A stretch of DNA of 64,000 nt. It comes from Deltaproteobacteria bacterium (GTDB lineage Bacteria > Myxococcota_A > UBA9042). Both the position numbers and the translations under genes were made by a program. Below are positions 36,234-45,728 of this stretch, in pieces (position 1 is the stretch's first letter; each line of letters opens with the position of its first letter). Where the stretch lies: positions 62,001 to 126,000 of the forward strand of contig JACKFC010000014.1 of the NCBI GenBank assembly GCA_020632665.1, read 5' to 3'. The notes below the pieces were generated by a model that was not told the DNA's origin, made no database searches, and was given only the letters and a program-made list of their open reading frames with translations.

Positions 36234-38063
36234 ATGGCGCGCACGGGAGCGGAGATCGCGGCGGCGTTGCTGCAGGACCGGACCGCAGGGCCACGCGGCA
36301 TCGGCGAGAAGCTCGCGCTGTGGCGGCATCGTACGAGCGTCTTCCCGGTCAGCCGCTTGGTGCGGCTCGCCAAGCCGGAAAAAGGCCGACTCGCCCTCGG
36401 CACGCTCTTCCTGCTGATCGGCAGCGGCGCCAGCCTCGCTTTTCCGAAGGCGGTGAGCTGGATCATGGACGGCGCCTTCGTCGAGAAGAACGCTTCCCGC
36501 GTCGACGAAGCCGCCGGCGTTCTCCTCGCGATCTTCGCGGTGCAGGCGGTGGCGATCGGCTTGCGCTCCTACCTCTTCACCGTGGCGGGCGAGCGGATCG
36601 TCTCGAACCTGCGCTTGCAGCTCTACGAGCGCGTGCTGCAGCAGGAGATCGGCTTCTTCGACCAGACCCGCACCGGCGATTTGACCAATCGGCTCTCGGC
36701 CGACGCGCAGACGCTGCAGGCAGCCGTCAGCCTCAACATCTCGATGGGCCTGCGCTTCGCCGCCACCGCGGTGGGCAGCGTCGTGCTGCTCGCGTGGACC
36801 TCGCCGAAGCTCACGTCGGTCATGATGGTCGTCGTACCGCCGATCGTCCTCGCCTCGGTCTACTATGGCCGAAGGATCCGCGAACTGGCCCGCCGCGCCC
36901 GCGACGCCTACGCCCGGGCCAACGAGGTCGCCGAAGAGAGCATCTCCTCGATCCGGACCGTGCGCAGCAACGACGGCGAGCGCTACGAGCGCACCCGCTA
37001 CAACCACGCCATCGAAGAGGCCTTCGGGCTCGCCCGTCGCCGAGCGACGCTGACCTCGATCTTCTCGGCCGGCAGCTCGTTCGGTGGCTACGCCGCGATC
37101 GCCGTCGTGGTCTGGTCCGGCGGCCGGATGGTGAGCGACGGCGTGATGACCGTCGGCGAGTTGACGTCGTTCGTGCTCTACACCCTCACCTTGGCGTTCA
37201 GCGTCGGCGCGCTGGGCGGGCTCTGGGCCGACTTCATGCGCGCCTCGGGCGCCGCCGAGCGGATCTTCCAACTCCTCGATCGCGAGCCAGAGCTGCCGTC
37301 CGAAGGCGGTGAGCGGCTGGACCAGGTCCGCGGCCGCGTCGCGTTCGACGGTGTCCGCTTCCGCTACCCGGCGCGGCCGGACGTGCCGGTGCTGCAGGGC
37401 CTGACGCTGCATGCCGAGCCTGGGGAGATCGTCGCCCTGGTCGGGCCCTCGGGCGCCGGAAAATCGACCATCCGGGCGTTGCTCTCACGCCTCTACGACC
37501 CCGACGAAGGGATCATCCGGCTCGACGACCACGACCTACGAAGCCTCGATCCACGCTGGCTGCGCCGGCAAGTCGCGACCGTCGAGCAGGAGCCGACCCT
37601 GTTCTCGGCTTCATTGCGGGAGAATATCCGCTACGGCCGGCCGGACGCCGACGACGCCGCGATCGAGGCCGCCGCGCGCGCCGCCAACGCCGACGTCTTC
37701 GTGCAGACCTTCCCCGATGGCTACGATACCGAGGTCGGAGAACGCGGCGTGCGCCTCTCCGGCGGGCAGAAGCAGCGCATCGCCATCGCCCGAGCCCTGG
37801 TCGCCGATCCCCGCATCTTGGTCCTCGACGAGGCGACCAGCGCCCTCGACGCCGAGAGCGAGCACCTCGTCAAAGAGGCGCTCGAGCGCCTGCTGCACGG
37901 GCGGACCGCCTTCGTCATCGCGCACCGCCTCTCGACCGTCCGCGACGCCGACCGGGTCGCCGTCATCGAGGCCGGGCGCGTCGTGGAGCACGGCACGCAC
38001 GACGAGTTGGTCGAGCAGGACGGGCTCTACCGCCGCCTGGTCGAGCGCCAATTCACCGGCTAG
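36234..38063 (+). CDS. ABC-type exporter, half-transporter
   Basis: 609 residues with a six-helix type IV transmembrane domain (about 55-350) and a C-terminal nucleotide-binding domain. NBD motifs are Walker A GPSGAGKST (about 405-413), signature LSGGQKQR, Walker B ILVLDEATSALD and H-loop IAHRLSTV. This is the MsbA/TAP-like architecture for lipid, peptide or drug export as a homodimer. GGGAGG precedes the ATG. Substrate unknown. Overlaps the convergent protease gene by 11 bases. Confidence 0.92.
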   Translation: MARTGAEIAAALLQDRTAGPRGIGEKLALWRHRTSVFPVSRLVRLAKPEKGRLALGTLFLLIGSGASLAFPKAVSWIMDGAFVEKNASRVDEAAGVLLAIFAVQAVAIGLRSYLFTVAGERIVSNLRLQLYERVLQQEIGFFDQTRTGDLTNRLSADAQTLQAAVSLNISMGLRFAATAVGSVVLLAWTSPKLTSVMMVVVPPIVLASVYYGRRIRELARRARDAYARANEVAEESISSIRTVRSNDGERYERTRYNHAIEEAFGLARRRATLTSIFSAGSSFGGYAAIAVVVWSGGRMVSDGVMTVGELTSFVLYTLTLAFSVGALGGLWADFMRASGAAERIFQLLDREPELPSEGGERLDQVRGRVAFDGVRFRYPARPDVPVLQGLTLHAEPGEIVALVGPSGAGKSTIRALLSRLYDPDEGIIRLDDHDLRSLDPRWLRRQVATVEQEPTLFSASLRENIRYGRPDADDAAIEAAARAANADVFVQTFPDGYDTEVGERGVRLSGGQKQRIAIARALVADPRILVLDEATSALDAESEHLVKEALERLLHGRTAFVIAHRLSTVRDADRVAVIEAGRVVEHGTHDELVEQDGLYRRLVERQFTG

Positions 38064-38727
38064 CGGCGGCTTCGGGCCGTTCTTCGAGTCGGCCGTTGCG
38101 CAGCATCGCGCGGGTGCGGGCCAGGACCCGGCGCCGTTCCCGTGCCGTCAGCCGTCGCGAAGCGGGGGGCGGCCGATGCGGCCCCGGCGTCTTGTTCATG
38201 AAGCTGGCCGCTTCCTTGCTGTGCGGCAGGCCGAAAAAATGGCCGAGCTCGTGCGCCAGGACGAAGGGATCGGCGTCGGCGGTGACGATGATCCAGCGGC
38301 GTCGCTGATCCTCGCCCCGCGCATCGGCGCGATCTCGCCAGTGCACGCCGCGTCGCCGGGTCGCGCCGTCGAGGTCGACCAACCGCTCGGGCACCACCCA
38401 CAGGATCTCGCCGCGGCGCACCGCTTGGCGGCCGACCCGGTCCCGGGCCTGCGCGCCGTCGAGGACGCGGAAGGCCGGCTCGAGCCTCTCCTTCGCCTGC
38501 AGGTGAAACGCGATGCCAACGTCGGCGTAGCGATCGTTGGCGTACGCGATTTGACGCGCGATCCAGGCGTCGCGGGTCGCCTCTGTCGCGAGCAATCGGA
38601 TCGCGAAGTGGTGTGTAGCGTTGGATGATTGCGCGTTCTTTTCGGGCTTTGTTGCCGAGCCGCTCGATGCCGCCGAGGCACTTTGCGCTGCCGCGAGCAC
38701 GGCCATCGACGCCAGCAACGCCCACAC
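38053..38727 (-). CDS. Secreted matrixin-like zinc metalloprotease
   Basis: About 224 residues. A hydrophobic signal segment (WALLASMAVLAAAQSASA) is followed by a mature domain with the metzincin zinc site HELGHFFGLPH (159-169), the H-E-x-x-H-x-x-G-x-x-H consensus, and a downstream methionine (SFMNKT) in the Met-turn position. The start is uncertain: GTG at 38727 gives a full signal peptide, whereas the ATG at 38706 leaves a very short one. GGGGAGG lies further upstream than usual. Divergent from the kinase-ATPase gene 52 bases away. Confidence 0.78.
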   Translation of the reverse strand: MWALLASMAVLAAAQSASAASSGSATKPEKNAQSSNATHHFAIRLLATEATRDAWIARQIAYANDRYADVGIAFHLQAKERLEPAFRVLDGAQARDRVGRQAVRRGEILWVVPERLVDLDGATRRRGVHWRDRADARGEDQRRRWIIVTADADPFVLAHELGHFFGLPHSKEAASFMNKTPGPHRPPPASRRLTARERRRVLARTRAMLRNGRLEERPEAAASR

Positions 38728-38779
38728 GGCCGCGGGGGCGCTTGCGCGAGGTTGCCTCCCCTTGCCAGGATGCGACGCG

Positions 38780-41700
38780 ATGGTGGACCGCCTCGGCCAA
38801 TACGAGTTGCTCGAAAAATTCGCCGAGGGCGGTATGGCGGAGGTGTGGTTCGGGCGCGTCGTCGGTGCCGAGGGGTTCACCCGCGAGGTTGCCGTCAAGC
38901 GCATGCTCGCCGCATCCGCCCGTGATCCCGACGCCGTCTCGATGTTCCTCGACGAAGCCCGGCTCGGCGCGCGGCTGCACCACCCGAATATCTGTAGCGT
39001 CCTCGATCTGGGCGAGCTCGACGGCGAGTGGTTCATGGTCATGGAGCTGGTCGACGGGCCGCACCTCGGCCGGCTCTTCGCCCACTCGCTGCGGATCGGC
39101 AAGCCGCTGCCCTTGCCGCTCTGCGCCGCCGTGGTCGCTTCGGCGGCCGAGGGGCTGCACCACGCCCACGATCGCGTCGACCCGCTGACGGGCTGCAGCC
39201 TCGACATCATCCACCGCGACGTGAGTCCGCAGAACATCCTGATCTCCCGCTATGGCGACGTGAAGGTGACCGACTTCGGCGTCGCGCGCGCCCGGACCCA
39301 CAAGAGCCGCACGCGGTCCGGCCTCGTCAAGGGCAAGCTCGGCTATCTCTCGCCGGAGCAATGCCGCGGCCTGCCGCTCGACCGAAGGGCGGATGTCTTC
39401 TCGCTCGGCATCGTCCTCTACGAGTTGCTCACCCGGCGGCGGCTCTACCGCGGCGACGGCGAGTTCGACGTGATGCGGCGGATCTGCGAGGAGGAGCCGC
39501 TGCCGCCGTCGCTGGTCTCGGCCGAGATCGACGGCAACCTCGGCGATATCACCCTCAGAGCGCTGCGCAAGGAGCCCGAGGCGCGCTACCAGACGGCGGG
39601 CGAGCTGGCCGACGCGCTCACGGCGTGGCTGCAGGCGCACCACCCCGGCGATCTGCGTGGCGAGCTGGGCTATTGGGTCCGCAGCCACACCGGAGCCATC
39701 TGGCCGCCGCTGGAGCAACGCCAGCTGCGCTGGCGCGAGCGCGAGGGCGAGGGCGACGGCGTCCTGAGCGTCGACGAGGTGCGCGAGCAGGTCGCGATCC
39801 CGGTGCTGCGCAACGCGCTGCCGAAGATGGCCGGGGTCTTCATCGGCCGGCGCGCCGAGCTGCGACTGCTCGAAGAAGACGAGGCGCGTCTGCGCGTGCT
39901 GGTCGGCTTGGCCGGCGTCGGCAAGAGCCGGCTCGCGCTGCGTCACGCCGAGAGCTGCGCGATGCGTGGCGAGCGCGTGGTCTGGGTCGACCTCGGCGGC
40001 GTGGACCGGATCGACGGCGCGACGACGTCGATCGCCCGCGCCCTGGCGATCGACGCCAACGCCGGGCAGGACGAGGTCGAGGCTCGGCTCGGACGCATCC
40101 TGGCGCGCGACGAGATCCTGCTGGTCCTCGACAACGCAGACGGCGTCGCCGACGCGCTCGGTCGCGTCCTCGGTCGCTGGCTCACCCGTGCCGCGTCGCT
40201 ACGCTGCCTCGTCACCAGCCGCAAGCGCCTGCGCTGGCAGGGCGAGGCGACCTTGGAGGTCGAGCCGCTCTCGCTGCCGGAGGGCAGCGCCCTGGCGGGC
40301 TCCGAAGCCGCGATGCTGTTGCTTTCCCGGGCCCGCAGCGCCCGCGCCGGCTTCCGCGTCGAGCCGGAGCAACGCGAGACCGTCGCCGAGATCGTTCGGC
40401 TGCTCGATGGCCTGCCGCTCGCGCTCGAATTGGCCGCGGCGCGCCTGGATCGGATCGAGGTCGATCGCCTGCTCGATCAACTCCGGCGTGGCGGGGGCGA
40501 CCTCGCGGCGCATTTCTCCGCGGCGATGGACGACTTGCCGGAGCCATTGGCCACGGTGCTGCGCCGCGTCTCGACCTTCGCCGGCCCCTTCGAGACCCTC
40601 GCTGCCGAGGCGGTCGCGGGCACCGACCAGGGCGAGCGCGACGGCATGCTCGAACGCCTGGAAGCGCTGCTCGACCGCAGCCTGCTGCGGCGACACGGTG
40701 GCGCCGGCCTCGCCCGCTACGAGGTGTTGCCGAGCTTGCGCAGCGCGGTCCTCGCCGTGGCGCCGGAAGCCGAGGTCGTGGCGGCGCGCGGCCGGCACGC
40801 TTTCTGGGTCGAGGAGACCGCCACGCAGTTGGTTCAGCGCCTGGATCGCCACGGCGGCGGCGAGGCGCTGCGGCGCTTGCAGCGCATCCAGCCCGAGCTC
40901 GAAGTCGTGGCCCGCGACGCAGCGGGCTCCGCGGCACAAGCCGCCCGCATCGCGCTCGCCGAGCTCTTCCAGCGGATGGGGCCCCGGTCGCGCGTCGAGG
41001 CGCTCCTCGGTCCGAGCGCTTCGGCCGCCGGCAGCGACGACGGCCAGGCCCGGGCCCGCTTGCTGCTCGCGCGTTGCCACCTCGCCGACGGCAACGTCGC
41101 AGAAGCGCGCCGCTTGGCCGAACGGGCCGCGGCCAGTCCCGGTTACGCGCCCGAGGCGCTGGCGCTGCTCTCGACCGCCGCGCTGCGGCAAGAACGGCGC
41201 GAAGAGGCGCGCGCATTCGTCGACCGGGCCTATGCAGCGCTGCGGGCGTTGGACGAACCCGACGACCTCGCGGGCGTCGTCCTCCTCGCCGACGCCGAGG
41301 CGCGCGCTGCGGCGGACGATCCCGGCGCTGGCGACGCTGCCGACCGCGCGATCGACGCCCTGCGCGCCATCGGAGATGCACACCGAGAGGCCGCGGCGGT
41401 CCTACTGCGCGCCACCATCGCCCTGCACCGGCCCGAGTCCACAGCGCTCGACCTCGCCGCGACCCTCGCCGGCGACGCGCTGGAGCTCGCTGAGCGCGGC
41501 ACCGACGGTGTGCGCGCCTTCGAGGCGCGCATCCTGCTGACGACGGTCGCCATCCTCCGGGGTGAGCTGCAGGAGGCGGCGCTGAGCATCGGCGCGGCGC
41601 AGGCGGTCGTCGATCGGGTCGGCTCCGGCCCCGCGCGCGCCGAGTTGGCGTGGTTGGCGCTGGTCGCGGCGCTGATGCGTGGCGAATCTGCGGTGGGTCT

Positions 41701-41989
41701 CGCGACCCGGGCCACCGAGCTCGCGCAGCAGGCCGGCGGGCGCCACGGCATCCTCCGGGCGTGCTGCTGGCAGGTCGTCGCGCTGCACAACGCCGGAGAA
41801 CAAGAGGCCGCGAGCCTCGCCCTGGATCACGCCGAGGGCTGGGGAATGCGCGCCGGCGAGCCGCAGTTGGAGTGGGCACGACGGGCGGTCGGGCAGGGTG
41901 CTGCCGAGCCAGAGCCGGACTCGCCGTCTGCGCGGCTGCTGCGCCGCGTCGTGCTCGGCGCGGCCGCTTCCGCAGGGCCGAGAGCCTGA
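38780..41989 (+). CDS. Ser/Thr protein kinase fused to NB-ARC-like ATPase
   Basis: 1069 residues, soluble. Residues 8-290 are a Hanks-type kinase: K40, HRDVSPQN (145-152, a variant common in myxobacterial kinases) and DFG (165-167). A P-loop ATPase follows with Walker A GLAGVGKS (376-383), ILLVLDNAD as Walker B and a long helical repeat region to the end. It is similar in architecture and length to the protein at 17851-20994 but clearly diverged. The start ATG at 38780 was chosen at the onset of kinase homology. Divergent from the protease gene. Confidence 0.9.
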   Translation: MVDRLGQYELLEKFAEGGMAEVWFGRVVGAEGFTREVAVKRMLAASARDPDAVSMFLDEARLGARLHHPNICSVLDLGELDGEWFMVMELVDGPHLGRLFAHSLRIGKPLPLPLCAAVVASAAEGLHHAHDRVDPLTGCSLDIIHRDVSPQNILISRYGDVKVTDFGVARARTHKSRTRSGLVKGKLGYLSPEQCRGLPLDRRADVFSLGIVLYELLTRRRLYRGDGEFDVMRRICEEEPLPPSLVSAEIDGNLGDITLRALRKEPEARYQTAGELADALTAWLQAHHPGDLRGELGYWVRSHTGAIWPPLEQRQLRWREREGEGDGVLSVDEVREQVAIPVLRNALPKMAGVFIGRRAELRLLEEDEARLRVLVGLAGVGKSRLALRHAESCAMRGERVVWVDLGGVDRIDGATTSIARALAIDANAGQDEVEARLGRILARDEILLVLDNADGVADALGRVLGRWLTRAASLRCLVTSRKRLRWQGEATLEVEPLSLPEGSALAGSEAAMLLLSRARSARAGFRVEPEQRETVAEIVRLLDGLPLALELAAARLDRIEVDRLLDQLRRGGGDLAAHFSAAMDDLPEPLATVLRRVSTFAGPFETLAAEAVAGTDQGERDGMLERLEALLDRSLLRRHGGAGLARYEVLPSLRSAVLAVAPEAEVVAARGRHAFWVEETATQLVQRLDRHGGGEALRRLQRIQPELEVVARDAAGSAAQAARIALAELFQRMGPRSRVEALLGPSASAAGSDDGQARARLLLARCHLADGNVAEARRLAERAAASPGYAPEALALLSTAALRQERREEARAFVDRAYAALRALDEPDDLAGVVLLADAEARAAADDPGAGDAADRAIDALRAIGDAHREAAAVLLRATIALHRPESTALDLAATLAGDALELAERGTDGVRAFEARILLTTVAILRGELQEAALSIGAAQAVVDRVGSGPARAELAWLALVAALMRGESAVGLATRATELAQQAGGRHGILRACCWQVVALHNAGEQEAASLALDHAEGWGMRAGEPQLEWARRAVGQGAAEPEPDSPSARLLRRVVLGAAASAGPRA

Positions 41990-42040
41990 CGCCGGGCGCC
42001 GCGCCGCACGCGGGCGCGGAATCGAAGGGGAGAGGACGTC

Positions 42041-44506
42041 GTGACAGAGGCGAATCGAGAGCATCCGGGCGTCGCGCCCGGCCCGGGCCTACGTGGGGCG
42101 CTGGTCGCCGCGGCGATGGCAGGCTTGGGCCTCTCCGGCTATTTGGTCCTGGTCAAGCTGCGGCTGGCGCTCGACCCCGAGTATCAGAGCTCCTGCAACT
42201 TCGGCGACGGTTTCAACTGCGACGTCGTCCAGACGTCCGACTATTCGACCGTCCTCGGCGCGCCGCTGGCGCTGTGGGGCGCAGCCTTCTACCTCGGCGT
42301 GGTCGTCCTGGTCGCGGCGATGGGTCGCGCCGAACGGGCGCGCGCGGCGTTGGCGTTGCTGGCGGTCGGCTCCGTCCCGGTCCTGCTGCACAGCCTTTGG
42401 CTGGCGACGATCTCGAAGACGGTGATCGGCAGCTTCTGCCTCTTCTGCGTCGGCATGTACGCCGCGAATTTCGCCATCGCCGGCCTCGCTTGGTGGGGCG
42501 TGCGGCGGTCTTCGATTCCGCTGGCCGAAGCGTCGCGCGGCGGGGCGCCGCTGCTCGCCGTGGTCGCGGCCCTCGTCGGCGTGGCGGCGACGCAGCTCGG
42601 CTACCGTCAGATCGAGGCGCGCATGACGGCAGACCGCATCGCCGCCGCACAGGCCGAACTCGCTGGCGCACAGGTGGCAGTGGGCGCGGCATCGGCCGTC
42701 GGTGCAGCCCCGGCGGAGGCGGCCAGCGCGGACGTCGGCGGCGCGGGCGCAGCGGTCGCGGCACCGTCTGCCGAAGCGGCGGCGTCACAGCAACGCCCGG
42801 CGCCCGCGGCGTCCGACGCCTCGATTCGCCTTCACCCCGAAGGCTTCCGCTACGGCGACGCGGTGAGCAAGAAGGGCCGCGTCTTCTTCGAAGTGCCCGT
42901 AACCGAACACGACTTCGTCCTCGGGCCGAAGGACGCGCCGGTCACGGTCGTCGAATTCGCCGACTTCGAGTGCGGCTATTGCCGCGCCCTGACGCAGAAC
43001 ATCAGCCCGCTGAAGAAGCGCTACGAGGGTCGCGTCCGCTGGGTCTTCAAGCATTTCCCGCTCGACAACCGCTGCAACAAGGTGATGAAAGGGACCATGC
43101 ACCCGAACGCCTGCGACGCCGCCAAGGCTGCGAACTGCGCCGGCCTGCAGGGAAAGTTCTGGCAGATGCACGACCGCATCTACAGCGAGTCGCTCCGGCT
43201 GAACCTCGAGAACCTGCGCAACTGGGCCGGCGAGCTCGGCGTCGACCTGAAGCAATGGGACGCCTGCATGGCCGATGACGCCGTGGCCCACCGCAAGACC
43301 GAGGCCGACAGCATGGCCGGACGCTTCGCCCGGATCGCCGGCACGCCGCGCACCTACGTCAACGGCCACCTCGTGCCGGGCATCGTCTCGACCGAAGTCT
43401 TCGCCTACTACCTCGACGCCGCGCTCGAGCGGGCCAAGGGCGCGCCCACGGCGCCTGCGCCGGTACAAGCCCGGCAGCAGCACGGGATGGTCGAGATCAC
43501 CGCCGCCGAACCGGCCTTCTGGATCGACGCCTACGAGGCCAGCATCGACGGCAAGGGCAGGGCGCTCTCTCGTGCCGACGTGGCCCCGGCGGAGGTGAGT
43601 TGGTTCGAGGCGAACGCGGCGTGCTCCGCGGCGGGCAAGCGGATGTGCTCGGAGCTCGAGTGGATCACCGCCTGCGCCGGCCAGGCCCCGAAGGACGACG
43701 ACGGCGATGGTGACGTGACCGACGACGCACCCGAAGGCTCGCTCTATCCCTACGGCCCCTTCCACGTCGGCGGTCGCTGCCACGACGACGGCAAGAACGA
43801 CGACGCGCCGGTCGCCACCGGGAGCAAGGGCGACTGCCGGTCGGCCAGCGGAATCTTCGACCAGAGCGGCAACGTCGCCGAGTGGACCGGACGTGCCGAA
43901 GCGGACGCGATGCTCTCGGGCGGCGACTTCCGCTACGGCGCCAAGGCGACCTGCTTCGTTCGGCAGACCCGCTTCGGCAAAGGCTACCGCAACCGGACCA
44001 CGGGCTTCCGCTGCTGCGCCGACGCGCCCGTCGCGCCGCCGCAGGGCGCCGAAGTGACCGAGCACGCCGACCACGGCGCCGAGGGCGAGGTGGTGCCGCC
44101 GTTCGAGGTGACCGCCCGTGACGGCCGCAAGCTCGACGCCGAGTGGCTGAAGGGCCACGTGACCATCGTCTCGTTCTTCGCCTCGTGGTGCGGGCCGTGC
44201 CGCCGCGAGATGCCGGAGCTCGAACGCTTCTATCAGGAGAACAAGGCCGCGGGGCTGCGCATCCTCTCGATCGGCGTCGACACCCGGCGGGCGCAGTCCG
44301 AGGCCTTCGTCGACGAGGTGAAGCCGAGCTTCGAGATCGCCTTCGACCCCGAGGCCGTCTCGATGGGTGCGTTCGGCGTCAAGGGCATGCCGACGACGTT
44401 CCTGGTCGGCAGGGACGGCAAGATCGCCCAGCGGCTGGTCGGCATCAACGCGGAGAAGGTCAAGGCCTTCCAAGAAGCGGCCAAGGCCCTGCTCGCCGCC
44501 AAATAG
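42041..44506 (+). CDS. VKOR-DsbA-SUMF-TlpA fusion, oxidative-folding protein
   Basis: 821 residues holding four recognisable modules in one membrane protein. Residues about 20-185 are a VKOR-type disulfide-generating domain with the C52/C60 loop pair, S69, and CLFC (C133-C136) at a helix start. An Ala-rich linker follows. Residues 285-460 are a DsbA-like domain with CGYC (C311-C314) and cis-Pro TPRTYV. Residues 480-660 fit the formylglycine-generating-enzyme/sulfatase-modifying-factor fold (FGE/SUMF), with GNVAEW (610-615) and the terminal GFRCC. Residues 685-821 are a TlpA/ResA-type thioredoxin with CGPC (C717-C720) and cis-Pro GMPTTF. VKOR-DsbA fusions are known; insertion of an FGE-like fold and a second thioredoxin is unusual. 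The GTG start has GGGGAGAGG upstream. Confidence 0.86.
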   Translation: MTEANREHPGVAPGPGLRGALVAAAMAGLGLSGYLVLVKLRLALDPEYQSSCNFGDGFNCDVVQTSDYSTVLGAPLALWGAAFYLGVVVLVAAMGRAERARAALALLAVGSVPVLLHSLWLATISKTVIGSFCLFCVGMYAANFAIAGLAWWGVRRSSIPLAEASRGGAPLLAVVAALVGVAATQLGYRQIEARMTADRIAAAQAELAGAQVAVGAASAVGAAPAEAASADVGGAGAAVAAPSAEAAASQQRPAPAASDASIRLHPEGFRYGDAVSKKGRVFFEVPVTEHDFVLGPKDAPVTVVEFADFECGYCRALTQNISPLKKRYEGRVRWVFKHFPLDNRCNKVMKGTMHPNACDAAKAANCAGLQGKFWQMHDRIYSESLRLNLENLRNWAGELGVDLKQWDACMADDAVAHRKTEADSMAGRFARIAGTPRTYVNGHLVPGIVSTEVFAYYLDAALERAKGAPTAPAPVQARQQHGMVEITAAEPAFWIDAYEASIDGKGRALSRADVAPAEVSWFEANAACSAAGKRMCSELEWITACAGQAPKDDDGDGDVTDDAPEGSLYPYGPFHVGGRCHDDGKNDDAPVATGSKGDCRSASGIFDQSGNVAEWTGRAEADAMLSGGDFRYGAKATCFVRQTRFGKGYRNRTTGFRCCADAPVAPPQGAEVTEHADHGAEGEVVPPFEVTARDGRKLDAEWLKGHVTIVSFFASWCGPCRREMPELERFYQENKAAGLRILSIGVDTRRAQSEAFVDEVKPSFEIAFDPEAVSMGAFGVKGMPTTFLVGRDGKIAQRLVGINAEKVKAFQEAAKALLAAK

Positions 44507-44545
44507 CCGCAGACGTCGCCTCTGCCGGGCAGAACGGGCCAAAAC

Positions 44546-44585
44546 GACCGAGCGCGCGGTCCAACCGGACCGCGCGCTCTTGGTC
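44546..44585. terminator. Bidirectional hairpin between convergent genes
   Basis: A 13-bp perfect stem (GAGCGCGCGGTCC, loop AACC, GGACCGCGCGCTC; 44550-44579) extended by an outer GACC/GGTC pair with a two-base bulge. It lies midway between the fusion gene (stop 44506) and the convergent HiPIP gene (stop 44605). No long T-run on either side, so termination may be weak or factor-assisted. Confidence 0.72.
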
Positions 44586-44604
44586 GCAACGACGCGAGGA
44601 AGGG

Positions 44605-44940
44605 CTAGGCCTTCGCCGCGAAGAGGTTGCAGGTGCCCTTGGGGTTGATCGGGCCCTTGATGACGTTGCAGCCACCGCAAGCGGCACCGGCGGCCGCGGC
44701 CACGTAGAGCTGGCACTTGTCGCAGGCCTTGGCCGGGTCGGCGGCAGCCTCGACATAGGCGTTGGTGGTGCGCATGGCCTTGTCGGCCTCGGCGAGGCCG
44801 GAGGTGTCGTTGCAGCCCGTGGCACCGCCGCCCTCGGACTTCTTGCCGCAAGCGGTCAGGACCAGGCCGGCTCCGATGCCGAGCGCCGAGACGGTGATGG
44901 ACTGGCGCAGAAACGAACGACGCGAAAGCTGTTCGGACAT
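44605..44940 (-). CDS. High-potential iron-sulfur protein (HiPIP)
   Basis: 111 residues. A twin-arginine signal (SRRSFLRQS) leads to a lipobox-like LTAC (Cys31), so a Tat-exported lipoprotein is possible. The [4Fe-4S] ligands are C73, C76, C91 and C104 in the spacing C-x2-C-x14-C-x12-C, with the family ending GGCNVIKGPINPKGTCNLFAA. Extra cysteines C43 and C88 are not canonical ligands. HiPIPs shuttle electrons in the periplasm. GGAGG precedes the ATG. Last gene of the redox cluster on the minus strand. Confidence 0.9.
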   Translation of the reverse strand: MSEQLSRRSFLRQSITVSALGIGAGLVLTACGKKSEGGGATGCNDTSGLAEADKAMRTTNAYVEAAADPAKACDKCQLYVAAAAGAACGGCNVIKGPINPKGTCNLFAAKA

Positions 44941-45044
44941 GAGTTTGCCTCCGGTGCGGCAGGGGTGATGGGGTTGGCCGATGGGCCAGCGAGACGTGAA
45001 CCGTCTCCGCCGCGGCCCCAAGCTAGGCCCGCATGGGCTCTCTT

Positions 45045-45728
45045 TCAACCTTTCGGCCGCAACGTATCGGCGTAGTGGATCGAAACGCCGTCCCCCGGCT
45101 GTCGCGCCACCGCGATGAGCCCGGCGGCAAGCTGCTGATTGTCGATGCTGCGCAGGCGGTCCCGTCTGCCGCCGAGGCCGATCCAGGCGAGCGGCGCGAG
45201 CCCGACGTCGGTCACGGCGCCGGCGATCCGCTCACCGACCCGGACCTGATCCCGCCCGGGCCCGGTGATGAACGAGGGCCGAGCGATGACGCCGTTCAGG
45301 CCCGAGGCCAGCAAATCGGCCTCGAAGCGGGTCCGCGCCTCGAGATACGCACCACGGCCCGGCGATCCGGCGCCGAGGCTGGAGAGGTAGATGAACCGTG
45401 GGGGCCGCTCCTGCTCCAACGCCGCGTCGAGCGCGACGCGGGTCAGGCCGTAGTCCACCGCCATATAGTCGCCGCCGCGCTCGCGGGTGGTGCCCAAGAG
45501 CGCGAAGACCGCATCGATCTGCAATGCTGCGAAGCGGTCGCGCAGGACGTCGCGATCGAACGGCGAAGCGTCGGTTGTCGCGCCGAAGCCTTCGAAGCGC
45601 TCCTGCCATTGCTGCAGCCGAGGCGAGTCCGGCCGGACGTGGGCGACGACACCATCGCCCGCAGCGGCGAGCTGCTCGACCACGGCGCGGCCGACGTAGC
45701 CGGTCGCGCCGAGGACGAACGCGTTCAC
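45045..45728 (-). CDS. NAD(P)-binding epimerase-like protein
   Basis: 227 residues starting with GTG. The N terminus is a dinucleotide-binding Rossmann strand (FVLGATGYVGRAVVE), and the central region FIYLSSLGAG plus RTRFEADLLASGL resembles atypical short-chain reductases related to NAD-dependent epimerases (NmrA/YwnB-like). It lacks a clear Y-x-x-x-K catalytic pair, so it may be a regulator or chaperone-like member. GTGA overlap with the stop of the 87-residue membrane protein upstream; about 100 bases separate it from the HiPIP gene. Confidence 0.8.
   Translation of the reverse strand: MNAFVLGATGYVGRAVVEQLAAAGDGVVAHVRPDSPRLQQWQERFEGFGATTDASPFDRDVLRDRFAALQIDAVFALLGTTRERGGDYMAVDYGLTRVALDAALEQERPPRFIYLSSLGAGSPGRGAYLEARTRFEADLLASGLNGVIARPSFITGPGRDQVRVGERIAGAVTDVGLAPLAWIGLGGRRDRLRSIDNQQLAAGLIAVARQPGDGVSIHYADTLRPKG

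Noticed and set aside
43480..44030. Catalytic formylglycine-generating enzyme
   Set aside because: The fold pattern (GNVAEW, GFRCC) is present, but the paired-cysteine active-site segment of true FGE is missing and no sulfatase gene is in the window.
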